Below, piece by piece: positions 16,719 through 25,214 of a stretch of 64,000 bases of DNA. The notes under the pieces were generated by a model. The model did no database searches and was not told the DNA's origin. It was given only the letters and a program-made list of their open reading frames with translations. This stretch comes from Paenibacillus_AA sp045062745 (lineage in GTDB: Bacteria > Bacillota > Bacilli > Paenibacillales > NBRC-103111). The stretch spans positions 248,001 through 312,000 of the forward strand of contig NZ_JBJGED010000002.1 of the NCBI RefSeq assembly GCF_045062745.1, read 5' to 3'. A program made the position numbers and the translations under genes. Positions within the stretch are counted from its first letter, which is position 1. Each line of letters opens with the position of its first letter.

Positions 16719-17597
16719 TTGATTATCGACGCCCATAATCACCCGGATTGGTACGGATACAATGTAGAGCGGTTTCTGGACAACATGAAGCAGTACAACA
16801 TCGACAAGACTTGGTTGATCAGCTGGGAATGCCCGGATGACGAGTATGACCCTCATTACAAGAAGATCGTCCCGGATCACGGCCCGAACGGACCGATCTC
16901 GTTCGAGCGGTGCGCCGCTTATGCCCGTCAATACCCGGAAAAGTTCATTCTCGGCTACGCCCCCGACCCGCGACGTCCGGACGCGATCGATAAGCTGGCC
17001 TATGCGATCAGCATGTACGACGTCCGCATCTACGGCGAGATCAAGCTCCGCATGTGCTACGACAACCCGGATGCGCTCCGGATGTTCCGCTTCTGCGGGA
17101 CGAAGGGCTTGCCCGTCATCGTGCATATCGACTACGAGTTCGATTCCGGACGCGCTTACCCAAGGCCGAACTGGTGGTACGGCGGCGGGATCGGCGCCTT
17201 CGAGCGGGCCGTAGCCGCTTGCCCCGAGACCATCTTCCTCGGTCACGCTCCAGGCTTCTGGGCGCATATCTCGGGCGACGACCAGTTCGACAAGATCGCC
17301 TATCCGAAGGGCAAAGTGCTGCCGGGCGGCAAAGTGACCGAGATGCTGCGCAAGTATCCGAATCTGTACTGCGACATTTCGGCAGGCTCCGGCGCGAACG
17401 CGTTCCGCCGCGACCCTGAACATGCGAAGGAATTCATCCTGGAATTCCAGGACCGGATTCTGTACGCGCGCGATTACTTCGACAACGTGCATCAAGAGGT
17501 GCTGGGCTCGCTAGATCTCCCGGAAGACGTGCTGAACAAGATCTATTCGGGCAACGCGCTGAAGCTCGTCCCTCTGCGCGAAACGGCCCATGCCTAA
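16719..17597 (+). CDS. Amidohydrolase-2 family metal-dependent hydrolase (TTG start)
   Basis: A 292-residue TIM-barrel hydrolase. The conserved N-terminal strand IIDAHNHPDWYG supplies the H-x-H pair, followed by VIVHIDYE (about 135), IFLGHAPGFW (about 175) and a late ILYARDYFDN (Asp). The family includes decarboxylases and lactonases acting on aromatic or sugar acids. An ATG far upstream would add about 56 residues that do not look like protein and would cross the promoter. The TTG at 16719, with GGGAGTG upstream, puts IIDAHNH at residue 2 as expected. The last eight bases overlap the next gene. Confidence 0.82.
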   Translation: MIIDAHNHPDWYGYNVERFLDNMKQYNIDKTWLISWECPDDEYDPHYKKIVPDHGPNGPISFERCAAYARQYPEKFILGYAPDPRRPDAIDKLAYAISMYDVRIYGEIKLRMCYDNPDALRMFRFCGTKGLPVIVHIDYEFDSGRAYPRPNWWYGGGIGAFERAVAACPETIFLGHAPGFWAHISGDDQFDKIAYPKGKVLPGGKVTEMLRKYPNLYCDISAGSGANAFRRDPEHAKEFILEFQDRILYARDYFDNVHQEVLGSLDLPEDVLNKIYSGNALKLVPLRETAHA

Positions 17598-18534
17598 TAT
17601 TTGGACGCATTTTTTGTTCGGCGAGCAGCTGCTGCAGAAGGTTGCACCCCAGCTGGTCTGGACCGATACCCGGCTTCGCCATCTGTTCCGGGTGGGCAGC
17701 CAAGGACCGGATCCGCTGTTCTATCATCGCTTCCTCCCTTGGCAGTCCAAGAAGGGGATGCCTGCGCTCGGCAGCGCGATGCACAGCTCCCATTGCGGCC
17801 CCGTGCTGATCGATTTCATAAGAGCCGCAGCCGGGAAGCCGCTCGAGGATGTCACGGTCGTCTATGTGCTCGGGTTCCTGACCCACCACATCCTCGATCG
17901 GAATATGCACCCGTACGTTTTCTACAAATCCGGCTTCGGCAAATACGACCATCAGAAGTTCGAGATCCTAATGGACACCCTGATCGTGAAACAGAAGCTC
18001 GGCCTCGAAACCTGGAGGACGCCGGTGTGGAGAGAGCTGGATGCCGGTCCCGCGCTGCCGGATGCGGTAGTCGATCTGCTCGTCCGGACTACGCGCGCCC
18101 ACTACCCCGAGCTCACGGCGTCACTGACAGCCGAGGATTGGCAGGATGCGTACCGGGACATGCTGAAGGCGCAGCGGCTGTTCCACGATCCGGTCGGGGT
18201 GAAGCGGCTAATGACGGGCGGATACATCCGTAAGCTGGTGTACACGCGGACTCCCCCCGCGCTCGACATCCTGAACGAAGCGCGGTCGGTGTGGCACCAC
18301 CCTGCCATTCCGGAGGAAACGTACACCGACAGCATCTGGGACATGTGGGAGCTGGCGCTCGAGGATGGCGAACGGGTGCTGCGTGCGGCGATCGCCTGCA
18401 TCACGGCAGCCGAGCCGCACGAACGCGAGCAAGCCTGGCAGGCGCTTGTCCCGGCACTCGGCAACATCTCCTACGAAACAGGCAGGCCGTGCGACAGCGG
18501 GCTGGAAATCCGGTTCGTGAAGCCTATTTTTTAG
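17590..18534 (+). CDS. Zinc-dependent phospholipase C-like protein
   Basis: A 314-residue protein of the zinc-dependent phospholipase C family (PF00882). The early MPNIWTHFLFGEQLL gives the N-terminal Trp/His. GSQGPDPLFYHRFLPW, MHSSHCGPV and the strong GFLTHHILDRNMHPYVFY (about residues 96-113) supply further His and Asp metal ligands. No signal peptide is present, unlike secreted bacterial phospholipase C, so an intracellular role is likely. ATG overlaps the stop of the preceding amidohydrolase (ATGCCTAA), so the two are translationally coupled. Confidence 0.82.
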   Translation: MPNIWTHFLFGEQLLQKVAPQLVWTDTRLRHLFRVGSQGPDPLFYHRFLPWQSKKGMPALGSAMHSSHCGPVLIDFIRAAAGKPLEDVTVVYVLGFLTHHILDRNMHPYVFYKSGFGKYDHQKFEILMDTLIVKQKLGLETWRTPVWRELDAGPALPDAVVDLLVRTTRAHYPELTASLTAEDWQDAYRDMLKAQRLFHDPVGVKRLMTGGYIRKLVYTRTPPALDILNEARSVWHHPAIPEETYTDSIWDMWELALEDGERVLRAAIACITAAEPHEREQAWQALVPALGNISYETGRPCDSGLEIRFVKPIF

Positions 18535-18539
18535 CCAGC

Positions 18540-18570
18540 AAAACCTCTGGAGTGATTCCAGAGGTTTTTT
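18540..18570 (+). terminator. Terminator after the phospholipase C-like gene
   Basis: CCTCTGGA pairs with TCCAGAGG across a 5-base loop, flanked by AAAA and a run of six Ts. It lies just after the stop codon and may also serve the convergent MFS gene. Confidence 0.9.
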
Positions 18571-18579
18571 GGCTCTCCG

Positions 18580-19854
18580 CTATATTTTCTCGAGCGCCTG
18601 CTGCTGACCTTTCTCCAAGTTCACACGCGTCAGCATATAGATGCCGGCCAGGAAGAAGAGGATCAACGACAAAATACCGAATCGGCTGGAGCCGGTCCAT
18701 ATGCCGACGATGGAGAACACGAACGGCCCCATAATCGAGGAGAACTTGCTCGACACGGTTAGGAAGCCGAAAAATTCGGCGGCCCGGCCGGCCGGGATTA
18801 ACCGGGAGAAAATCGAGCGGGCGATCGACTGACTGCCGCCCTGCACAAGGCCGACCATGAAGGCGAGCGCATAGAAATGCACCGCAGACGTCATAAAATA
18901 CCCCAGCGCCACGATCAGCACGTAAATGCTGAGCGAGATGTAGAGCGACGCCTTCGACCCGAGCCGGTCCGCGATTTTGCCGAACAGCAGGGTGAACGGA
19001 ATGCCGACGAATTGCGTGATGACGAGCGCGGCGATCAAATCCTCCGTCTTAATCCCGATCTCCTTGCCATACACCGTCGCCATCGTGATGATCGTGCTGA
19101 TCCCGTCATTGAACAACAGGAAGGCGATCAAGTACTTCACCAGCTCCGGGTAGTGGAGAATGTGCTTGAACGTCTTGACGACGCGCGAGAAGCCCATCTG
19201 CGTGTAATAACCGATGGAGCGTTTCTCAAGCGTACCGGTATTCTTGACATGCCGGAAGATCGGCACCGAGAAGACGAACCACCACACCGCAACGGTTGCG
19301 AAAGAAATATAAGTACCGGTGGCCGTGTTCGGAATCCCGAACAGACCGGGCATCTGGATCATCAACAGATTCAAGACGAGCAGCAGCCCGCCCCCGATGT
19401 AGCCATACATAAACCCTTGCGACGACACATAATCCCGGCGCTTCGATTCTACCAGATCAGGCAGCATCGCATCATAGAAAGCGTTTCCACCCGAGAAGCC
19501 GATTGAGCCGAAAATAAATAAGATCGACGCCAGTATGTAGTCCCCCTTGCCGACCAGCACGAAGCCGGCTGAGGCGAGCACCCCGACGTATGTGAACACC
19601 CGCAGGAACCGGGTCTTCGAGCCGGTCTCGTCGGCGATCGCTCCCAAGATCGGCGTCATAACGGCCACGAGCAGCATGGCGATCGTCTGCGTGAATCCCC
19701 AGTAAGACGTAGCGCGGGTAGCATCGTTCAGCGTGGCGGCCGCTACGTCGCTGTAGAAGATCGGCAGCACCGCCGCCATCATCGTCGTCGCGAATGCGGA
19801 GTTGGCCCAGTCGTACATGAGCCAGGCGCGTATTTGTTTGCGGTCTTCCTGCAT
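18580..19854 (-). CDS. MFS transporter, UMF1/Atg22 type
   Basis: A 424-residue major facilitator with about 12 membrane segments. The opening RAWLMYDWANSAFATTMMAAVLPIFY is the hallmark of the UMF1 (unknown major facilitator) / Atg22-like family, and GAIADETGSKTRFL is the loop 2-3 signature. The frame is open to 19920, but the ATG at 19854 (MQEDRKQ) has GGAGG seven bases upstream. The substrate is unknown; relatives export amino acids or take part in vacuolar efflux. It is a single gene, divergent from the AraC regulator. Confidence 0.88.
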   Translation of the reverse strand: MQEDRKQIRAWLMYDWANSAFATTMMAAVLPIFYSDVAAATLNDATRATSYWGFTQTIAMLLVAVMTPILGAIADETGSKTRFLRVFTYVGVLASAGFVLVGKGDYILASILFIFGSIGFSGGNAFYDAMLPDLVESKRRDYVSSQGFMYGYIGGGLLLVLNLLMIQMPGLFGIPNTATGTYISFATVAVWWFVFSVPIFRHVKNTGTLEKRSIGYYTQMGFSRVVKTFKHILHYPELVKYLIAFLLFNDGISTIITMATVYGKEIGIKTEDLIAALVITQFVGIPFTLLFGKIADRLGSKASLYISLSIYVLIVALGYFMTSAVHFYALAFMVGLVQGGSQSIARSIFSRLIPAGRAAEFFGFLTVSSKFSSIMGPFVFSIVGIWTGSSRFGILSLILFFLAGIYMLTRVNLEKGQQQALEKI

Positions 19855-20035
19855 TGGCATTCCTCCAGTTGCTTCGATCTCATGCGTAATCATTGTATCA
19901 CCGTTCCGCCGATCTTCCATCTGTTTTTTGCGTTTTTTTGGTAAATGGTTTGTGCAGCCGGAGCGGACCCTCCCCCTATATTAAACCGCCATTAACATTT
20001 ACAATAGAAAGAGCTATGACCGGGAGGATTCGTAT

Positions 20036-20908
20036 ATGGATTTGAGCAGCCTGACCCCTTATATTCGCCGAGCCATGGATCACCGTGCCCACGTGGGATG
20101 GTCGCTCCCGGAGCGGGTGATCTTCGACTACGAGCTCCTCTACGTGAAAGACGGAGAGCTCGAGGTGCAGGTCGAGGACCAGGTGTATCACGGCATTCCC
20201 GGGGATTTGTTCCTGTTCAAGCCGAGTCAGCGCCATGCGTTCCGCTCGTTCGGACCGATCCCCCTTCAGCAGCCGCATATTCATTTCGACTTGATTCAGC
20301 AGCCGGACAGCCCCGATGTGAAAATCTCGTTCAAGCCGCTCTCGGACATGTCCGAGACGGAGCGGGGCTGGTTCCGTCCGGACCTGCTCTCGGAACCGCC
20401 CTTTCGGCTGCCGAACCATTTTCGGCTCCGCAACCCGTTCCCGATCGAATCGCTCATCATGGAGCTGATTCAAGAGATGGAGCGGCAGCTTCCCTACTAT
20501 GAACTCAAGGCGCGGAGTATCTTCCTCGCCTTGTGGACGACGCTCCTCCGCGAATGGGGCAAGCAGGACCAGCCCGACTGGATGACCAATTGGGAGGCGT
20601 TCCTACTGCTGAAGCAGCACTTGCTCGCCCAGCTGAACCGGCCGGTGCCGCTCGAGGAGATGGCGCAGACAAGCCGGATGAGCCGGACCTCGCTGATCCG
20701 CTTCTTCCGCGCCGCGTTCGGCGTCACTCCGGTGAAGTACCACCTGGGGCTGCGCATAGAAAGAGCGAAGGAGCTCATCCAGTTCTCCTCCGCTCCGATC
20801 ACCCGCATCTCCGAGGAGCTTGGGTTCGACAGCATTCATGCGTTCAGCCGCGCGTTCCGACGGCTCGAAGGGGTCGCTCCCTCCTTCTACCGCCGTAACG
20901 GCTCGTGA
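20036..20908 (+). CDS. AraC-family transcriptional regulator with cupin sensor domain
   Basis: A 290-residue regulator. The N-terminal half (about 10-110) is a cupin-type ligand pocket (YELLYVKDGELEVQVEDQVYHGIPGDLFLFKPSQRHAF region). The C-terminal ~95 residues hold two helix-turn-helix motifs: LEEMAQTSRMSRTSLIRFFR and ISEELGFDSIHAFSRAFRR, ending in the usual GVAPSFYRR. GGGAGGA lies seven bases before the ATG. It is divergent from the MFS gene, the most likely target, but no clear operator was seen. The last 22 bases overlap the end of the convergent germination gene. Confidence 0.88.
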   Translation: MDLSSLTPYIRRAMDHRAHVGWSLPERVIFDYELLYVKDGELEVQVEDQVYHGIPGDLFLFKPSQRHAFRSFGPIPLQQPHIHFDLIQQPDSPDVKISFKPLSDMSETERGWFRPDLLSEPPFRLPNHFRLRNPFPIESLIMELIQEMERQLPYYELKARSIFLALWTTLLREWGKQDQPDWMTNWEAFLLLKQHLLAQLNRPVPLEEMAQTSRMSRTSLIRFFRAAFGVTPVKYHLGLRIERAKELIQFSSAPITRISEELGFDSIHAFSRAFRRLEGVAPSFYRRNGS

Positions 20909-21996
20909 TCCTTCTGCCCCCTCACTAAAGCCACAATCAGGATCAAGGCAGGAATCAGGACGGCATACGGCAGCGAATACGGAAAGTCGATTCTTGATGC
21001 AAACTGCGTAGAATAGGTGATATTCGGGTACACCGTGACAGAAAGCGCAATCAACAACATGCCGAAGGGCCAGTAAAGGGGCTTCGGATCTCGCAGCTTG
21101 AACACTTCGGCGAACGTCATGGTAGACGCATATAAGCAAATGGACAGCTTGAAATAGATCGTAATGAACCAGATGCCGGCCATAATGACCTCGAGCCTTT
21201 CTAGAAAAGTGCCGATGCTGATTTTTTTGGCTAGACTGAAGCTGGGGTACACATGTCGAGCCGTTAAATCCGCACCTAGTACGAGAATGGACAATAGCGA
21301 GATCCCGACTAGCAAAATTCCGCCCACAAGGGTGCCGACCCAAAACGCTTTCCTCGCCATGGCCGCATTTTTGACCGACGGGAAGATCAGTAGGAACACG
21401 ATCAGCTCCATATAGGGGGTACTCAGTACAGGGAGAGAGGCGCGAATAATCGGTTTTAGGCCGTATTCGAGAATCGGGACCACGTTGCCGAACTCGAATT
21501 TGGGAGGCAGCAGCACAGCCATGATGAGGAAGAAGAAAAATACCCACGGTAAAAAAATTTCGGCCGTTCGGGCAAGCGTCTCGATCCCATTGCGGATTCC
21601 CATAATGACAACACCCAGAAAAAAAATATGAATAAATTGGATCGGAGTTTGGGTCAATACTTGCGTCGCCATGAAATCACTGATATTGCGGAGCACGAAG
21701 GCAGCAAGAAGGAAGAAATAGCCGAAATAAAATAACGCCACTGCGCTTCCCAGCCAATGGCCAAGCACCTGCCGACAGCAGGAAACGAATGTAGAGCGGG
21801 GAAACCGGACCGTGATTCGATTGTACAGCCAGATCAGGAGCAACCCGCCGATCAACCCCGCAGCCGAAGCGATCCAAGCATCCTGCTTCGCATCATGCGC
21901 AACGCCCGAGGGAGCAATGAGAATAGAACTGCCAACCGTGAATAAAATCGTCAAGATCGTGAATTGATGAACCCCGATCTTCCCTTTCTCGAGCAT
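20887..21996 (-). CDS. Germinant receptor B subunit (GerAB/GerKB family permease)
   Basis: A 369-residue membrane protein with about ten segments, a member of the spore germination branch of the APC superfamily. The start MLEKGKIGVHQFTILTILFTVGSSILIAP is typical of GerB subunits, as are WIASAAGLIGGLLLIWLY and the PW/PP-rich middle (FLPWVFFFFLIMAVLLPPKFE). In germinant receptors this subunit is the likely site of germinant binding in the spore inner membrane. GAGGTGAGGAATC precedes the ATG. It is the last gene of an A-C-D-B operon, 12 bases after the D gene. Confidence 0.92.
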   Translation of the reverse strand: MLEKGKIGVHQFTILTILFTVGSSILIAPSGVAHDAKQDAWIASAAGLIGGLLLIWLYNRITVRFPRSTFVSCCRQVLGHWLGSAVALFYFGYFFLLAAFVLRNISDFMATQVLTQTPIQFIHIFFLGVVIMGIRNGIETLARTAEIFLPWVFFFFLIMAVLLPPKFEFGNVVPILEYGLKPIIRASLPVLSTPYMELIVFLLIFPSVKNAAMARKAFWVGTLVGGILLVGISLLSILVLGADLTARHVYPSFSLAKKISIGTFLERLEVIMAGIWFITIYFKLSICLYASTMTFAEVFKLRDPKPLYWPFGMLLIALSVTVYPNITYSTQFASRIDFPYSLPYAVLIPALILIVALVRGQKDHEPLRR

Positions 21997-22008
21997 GATT
22001 CCTCACCT

Positions 22009-22242
22009 CTAGCTGAGTGTCCCGAATATGAAATCGCTGATTGGCTTATGGATCGCCGTTATCCAGTCTACCGGGTTCGGCAACCTTACTCGCAGGGTAA
22101 CCAAGATGGACAGTACGGTACTGCCCGACAGGAGGAGCAGGAACACAACCAGGTCTTTGACCCTCTTCCCTCGAACAAAGCCCGGGACTTCCAGAACCGC
22201 TATCCACCCGCTTAGAATCAAGATTCCGGCAATCGTCCACAT
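22009..22242 (-). CDS. Germinant receptor D-type small membrane protein
   Basis: A 77-residue protein with two predicted membrane segments: about residues 3-20 (TIAGILILSGWIAVLEVP) and 30-52 (KDLVVFLLLLSGSTVLSILVTL). Small two-segment proteins of this size are known as D subunits in some Bacillus germinant-receptor operons, where they modulate germination. The ATG at 22242 has AAGGAGTAGGAG upstream; the longer open frame has no support. It sits 8 bases after the C gene and 12 before the B gene. The family link rests on size, topology and position rather than strong motifs. Confidence 0.75.
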   Translation of the reverse strand: MWTIAGILILSGWIAVLEVPGFVRGKRVKDLVVFLLLLSGSTVLSILVTLRVRLPNPVDWITAIHKPISDFIFGTLS

Positions 22243-22250
22243 GGGGGCTC

Positions 22251-23444
22251 CTACTCCTTTCCTTGAGCGGAATTGCTGATGGTACCCGTACGGCGTATCG
22301 GCGCGTCTACATGCACAGTGACATCGAGCTCTCCGAAATATCGATCCCAGTCGTCTTTTATTCGGAGCCACGTTCTCGGATCTGCGTCTTCAATCGCTTC
22401 GCCGAAGCCGAATATATCCGCTTTGTTTTTTTGGGCTTTGCGAATGGCAGCTTCTAAGATGTCTTTCAATTTTTGGACGGAGATCTTCTCCAATTGCCGG
22501 ATCGTCTCTTCTTTGGACAAGTCTAATTTGCATTTAACCTCGCCGATATCTTGTTCGACGAACAAATCGACGGAAATTTGCGGCTTTCCATTCCTAACCT
22601 TTCCTTTCACCTTCGACTTGGTGCGAATGACTTCAACCCCGACCGTCCCTCCTTCGGGACATGTCAGATGACCGGCCGTCCGCTTTACATTTCCCCGAAT
22701 ATAGTTGTATCCTTTACTTTCCTCCTCATTCATCCAATCGATCAGCCGGCCTTTCTTGAACAAGGCCAATCCGGAGTTTTGCAACCGGGCCGCCGGATGA
22801 GTCCGTTCCAGGTTCGATTTCGAATGTCCGGCGGATTCATTTCCGATGATTCGAATCCCGCTTAATACGGAATCCTTGGTAGGATTGGATATATCCGACA
22901 TCACTTTATCCAAGGTCATTTTTACGGTCGGCGCCCATGTTTTCGCGGAAGTATTCAGCATCGTGTATAGCCCGTTGGCAGGGATTTTCTCTGAGGGCGT
23001 CAACGTCTCCAATATACTCATAGCGCTGTTGTTCCTGGCGACAAGAATGAAAAAGTCGGTACGAAATTCGTTCATCCTGGATAAGCCGTCCAAGATGTCC
23101 GCAATGCCTTGGCGCGCCAGCTCTTCCCCGATCACCAAAACGCGAAGATGGGAGGAAAAGATTTGCCGGGGGGACATTGTAGTCAGCTTTTTCAGGGCCT
23201 CCAGGGTGGTAGCCTCTGTGGCGCTGTATACGGTGACCGGCGTGCTGTATCCTCTGGCGTTTCGAGTCGACGCCACTTCACCAGGGTTCACGAGCTGGCT
23301 GGATATCCGGACTTGGGCTCCGTCTTTATCGAGGCCCATCCCTACCGCGATGGCAATCTCGTTCAATTCGCGCCGATCCCAGCAGCCGGCCAGCATCAGG
23401 GAGACGAGGATCAGACAGCAGATCACATACAGGTTCCGGCGCAT
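22251..23444 (-). CDS. Germinant receptor C subunit lipoprotein (Ger(x)C family)
   Basis: A 397-residue lipoprotein. The signal peptide MRRNLYVICCLILVSLMLAGC ends in the lipobox LAGC with Cys at 21, followed by the family hallmark WDRRELNEIAIAVGMGLD. Two more typical regions are SSHLRVLVIGEELARQGI and the C-terminal domain with the segment FGFGEAIEDADPRTW. GerC subunits are anchored at the outer face of the spore inner membrane. AGGAGGG lies seven bases upstream of the ATG. The gap to the A gene is 23 bases. Confidence 0.94.
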   Translation of the reverse strand: MRRNLYVICCLILVSLMLAGCWDRRELNEIAIAVGMGLDKDGAQVRISSQLVNPGEVASTRNARGYSTPVTVYSATEATTLEALKKLTTMSPRQIFSSHLRVLVIGEELARQGIADILDGLSRMNEFRTDFFILVARNNSAMSILETLTPSEKIPANGLYTMLNTSAKTWAPTVKMTLDKVMSDISNPTKDSVLSGIRIIGNESAGHSKSNLERTHPAARLQNSGLALFKKGRLIDWMNEEESKGYNYIRGNVKRTAGHLTCPEGGTVGVEVIRTKSKVKGKVRNGKPQISVDLFVEQDIGEVKCKLDLSKEETIRQLEKISVQKLKDILEAAIRKAQKNKADIFGFGEAIEDADPRTWLRIKDDWDRYFGELDVTVHVDAPIRRTGTISNSAQGKE

Positions 23445-23467
23445 ACGGATACCCTCCTCTCGTCCGT

Positions 23468-25054
23468 TTAATTCGGCTTGGGTTTCGATGTCGGAGCGTT
23501 GTTTTCCCGAATTTTGTTATTCGAGCTGATGAAGCGCGGGCGGGAGAACAATGCCCAATGCGGCAGCCGTAGAATCGTATCTTTCTGATCCGCAACATCA
23601 AACGGCGCTAACGGTGACATATAGGGCACACCGAAGGAACGCAAGCTGCACAAATGCTGGACAACTCCGATCATGCCTACCGTAATGCCGAACAAGCCGA
23701 ATGTCGCGGCGAAGATCATGAGGGCGAAGCGGATGATGCGGATCGAGATCCCCATATTGAACGAGGGGATGACGAAATTGGAGATCGCCGTGGTGGCGAC
23801 GACGATCACCATGCCCGGCGATACAAGCCCGGCTTCCACGGCCGCCTGACCGATGACGAGAGCGCCTACTATGGAGACGGCTTGTCCGACCGTTTTGGGC
23901 AGCCTGACCCCGGCCTCGCGCAGGATTTCGAATGTGATCTCCATGAGCATCGCTTCCACGAAGGCCGGGAACGGAATGCCTTCCCTCTGTGCAGCCAAGC
24001 TGATTAGCAGCGTGCTGGGCAGCAGCTCCTGATGGAACGTCGTAATGGCTATATACAGCGACGGGGCGAGCAAAGAAATGAAAAAACAGATGTACCTGAG
24101 CAAGCGGATCAACGTGGCGAATTCGGCCCGTTGATAGTAATCTTCGGCCGACTGATAAAATTGGACGAATAAGGCCGGGACCAACATGGCAAAGGGAGTG
24201 CCGTCCACCAGAATAGCAGCCCGGCCCTCAAGAAGCCCCGCCGCTATTACATCGGGCCGTTCGGAGTTATATACTGTGGGAAAAGGAGTGAATGTTTCAT
24301 CCTGGATCAGCTCCTCGATGACGCCGCTCTCCAGAACTCCGTCGATCTCGATCCGGCGAAGTCGTTCCCTGGCTTCGGCGACGATAGTGTCGTTCGCGAT
24401 GCCATTGATATACATGAGACTTACACTCGTTTGAGTCACTTTTCCAATGGTCATGTTCTCAAGCCAGAGCTCGGGGGATTTGATTCTTTTGCGGATGAGC
24501 GCAATATTCGTGCCCATATTCTCGGTGAATCCTTCCCTCGGCCCCTTCACGACGGATTGGGAAATCGGCTCTTCTACGGCACGGCTGTTGCCCGCAGCGG
24601 TTCGTACCGCGATGCCTTGTCGATACCCTTCCAGCAAGAGAACGGTCTCTCCGGAGAGAATGGCCTTGATGATGTCCAAGAAGCTATGCGCGATGGCCGC
24701 ATCCGCGGTCGTAAGAATGTGGCGGATGATCGTTCCTGTCTCTTCCCCGGCTGCAATCGACGAAGCAATTTCTTCGCTCTTGAAGAGAAGGGCTTCCTGA
24801 ACCTTTTGTTGCAAGCTGGCGCTTGCCAGCCCTTCCAAGTACACGAACCCGAGCCTGGAAGCGCCTTCCGAATCCAGGATAATCGGCCTTGTCACCAAAT
24901 CCTTGCTGTTTCCAAAAGCGGTTTGGAGCTTCAGAAAATTCGCTGCGATGCTTCGCTCAAGCTGCTCCTGCAGGGGTGTGGATTGCGGCTCCTCAGCACG
25001 GTTCCGCTTACGATTGAACAAGTTTCGATAGGTTTTGAAAAATTTAGACATCAT
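23468..25054 (-). CDS. Germinant receptor A subunit (GerA family)
   Basis: A 528-residue GerA-family protein. It has a soluble N-terminal part, the conserved VKGPREGFTENMGTNIALIR (about residues 185-205), and a C-terminal membrane part with about five segments (from LLRYICFFISLLAPSLYIAI to the end). The ATG at 25054 follows GGAGGTGA by five bases; a GTG at 25063 would overlap that site. It is the first gene of the operon A-C-D-B. Together these form one germinant receptor of the spore inner membrane. Promoters for this class are normally sigma-G dependent; I could not place one confidently. Confidence 0.94.
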   Translation of the reverse strand: MMSKFFKTYRNLFNRKRNRAEEPQSTPLQEQLERSIAANFLKLQTAFGNSKDLVTRPIILDSEGASRLGFVYLEGLASASLQQKVQEALLFKSEEIASSIAAGEETGTIIRHILTTADAAIAHSFLDIIKAILSGETVLLLEGYRQGIAVRTAAGNSRAVEEPISQSVVKGPREGFTENMGTNIALIRKRIKSPELWLENMTIGKVTQTSVSLMYINGIANDTIVAEARERLRRIEIDGVLESGVIEELIQDETFTPFPTVYNSERPDVIAAGLLEGRAAILVDGTPFAMLVPALFVQFYQSAEDYYQRAEFATLIRLLRYICFFISLLAPSLYIAITTFHQELLPSTLLISLAAQREGIPFPAFVEAMLMEITFEILREAGVRLPKTVGQAVSIVGALVIGQAAVEAGLVSPGMVIVVATTAISNFVIPSFNMGISIRIIRFALMIFAATFGLFGITVGMIGVVQHLCSLRSFGVPYMSPLAPFDVADQKDTILRLPHWALFSRPRFISSNNKIRENNAPTSKPKPN

Positions 25055-25214
25055 CTCCGTCACCTCCGCCTTCGTCTACTGGGCTGAGTGGTATCGGCTT
25101 TTTATGGCTTGCCGTATTTTGTATATCATTCCATAACTTTCTGAAAAGTATGTGAAGACGCAAAGAAACTGCCATTGGCTGGCAGTTCCGCTTGAAGTCT
25201 CCGTTGAAATGTCG

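Noticed and set aside
25068..25160. Possible sigma-G promoter for the germination operon (GAATG and CATAAA on the minus strand)
   Set aside because: The spacing is about two bases too long and the -10 is poor.
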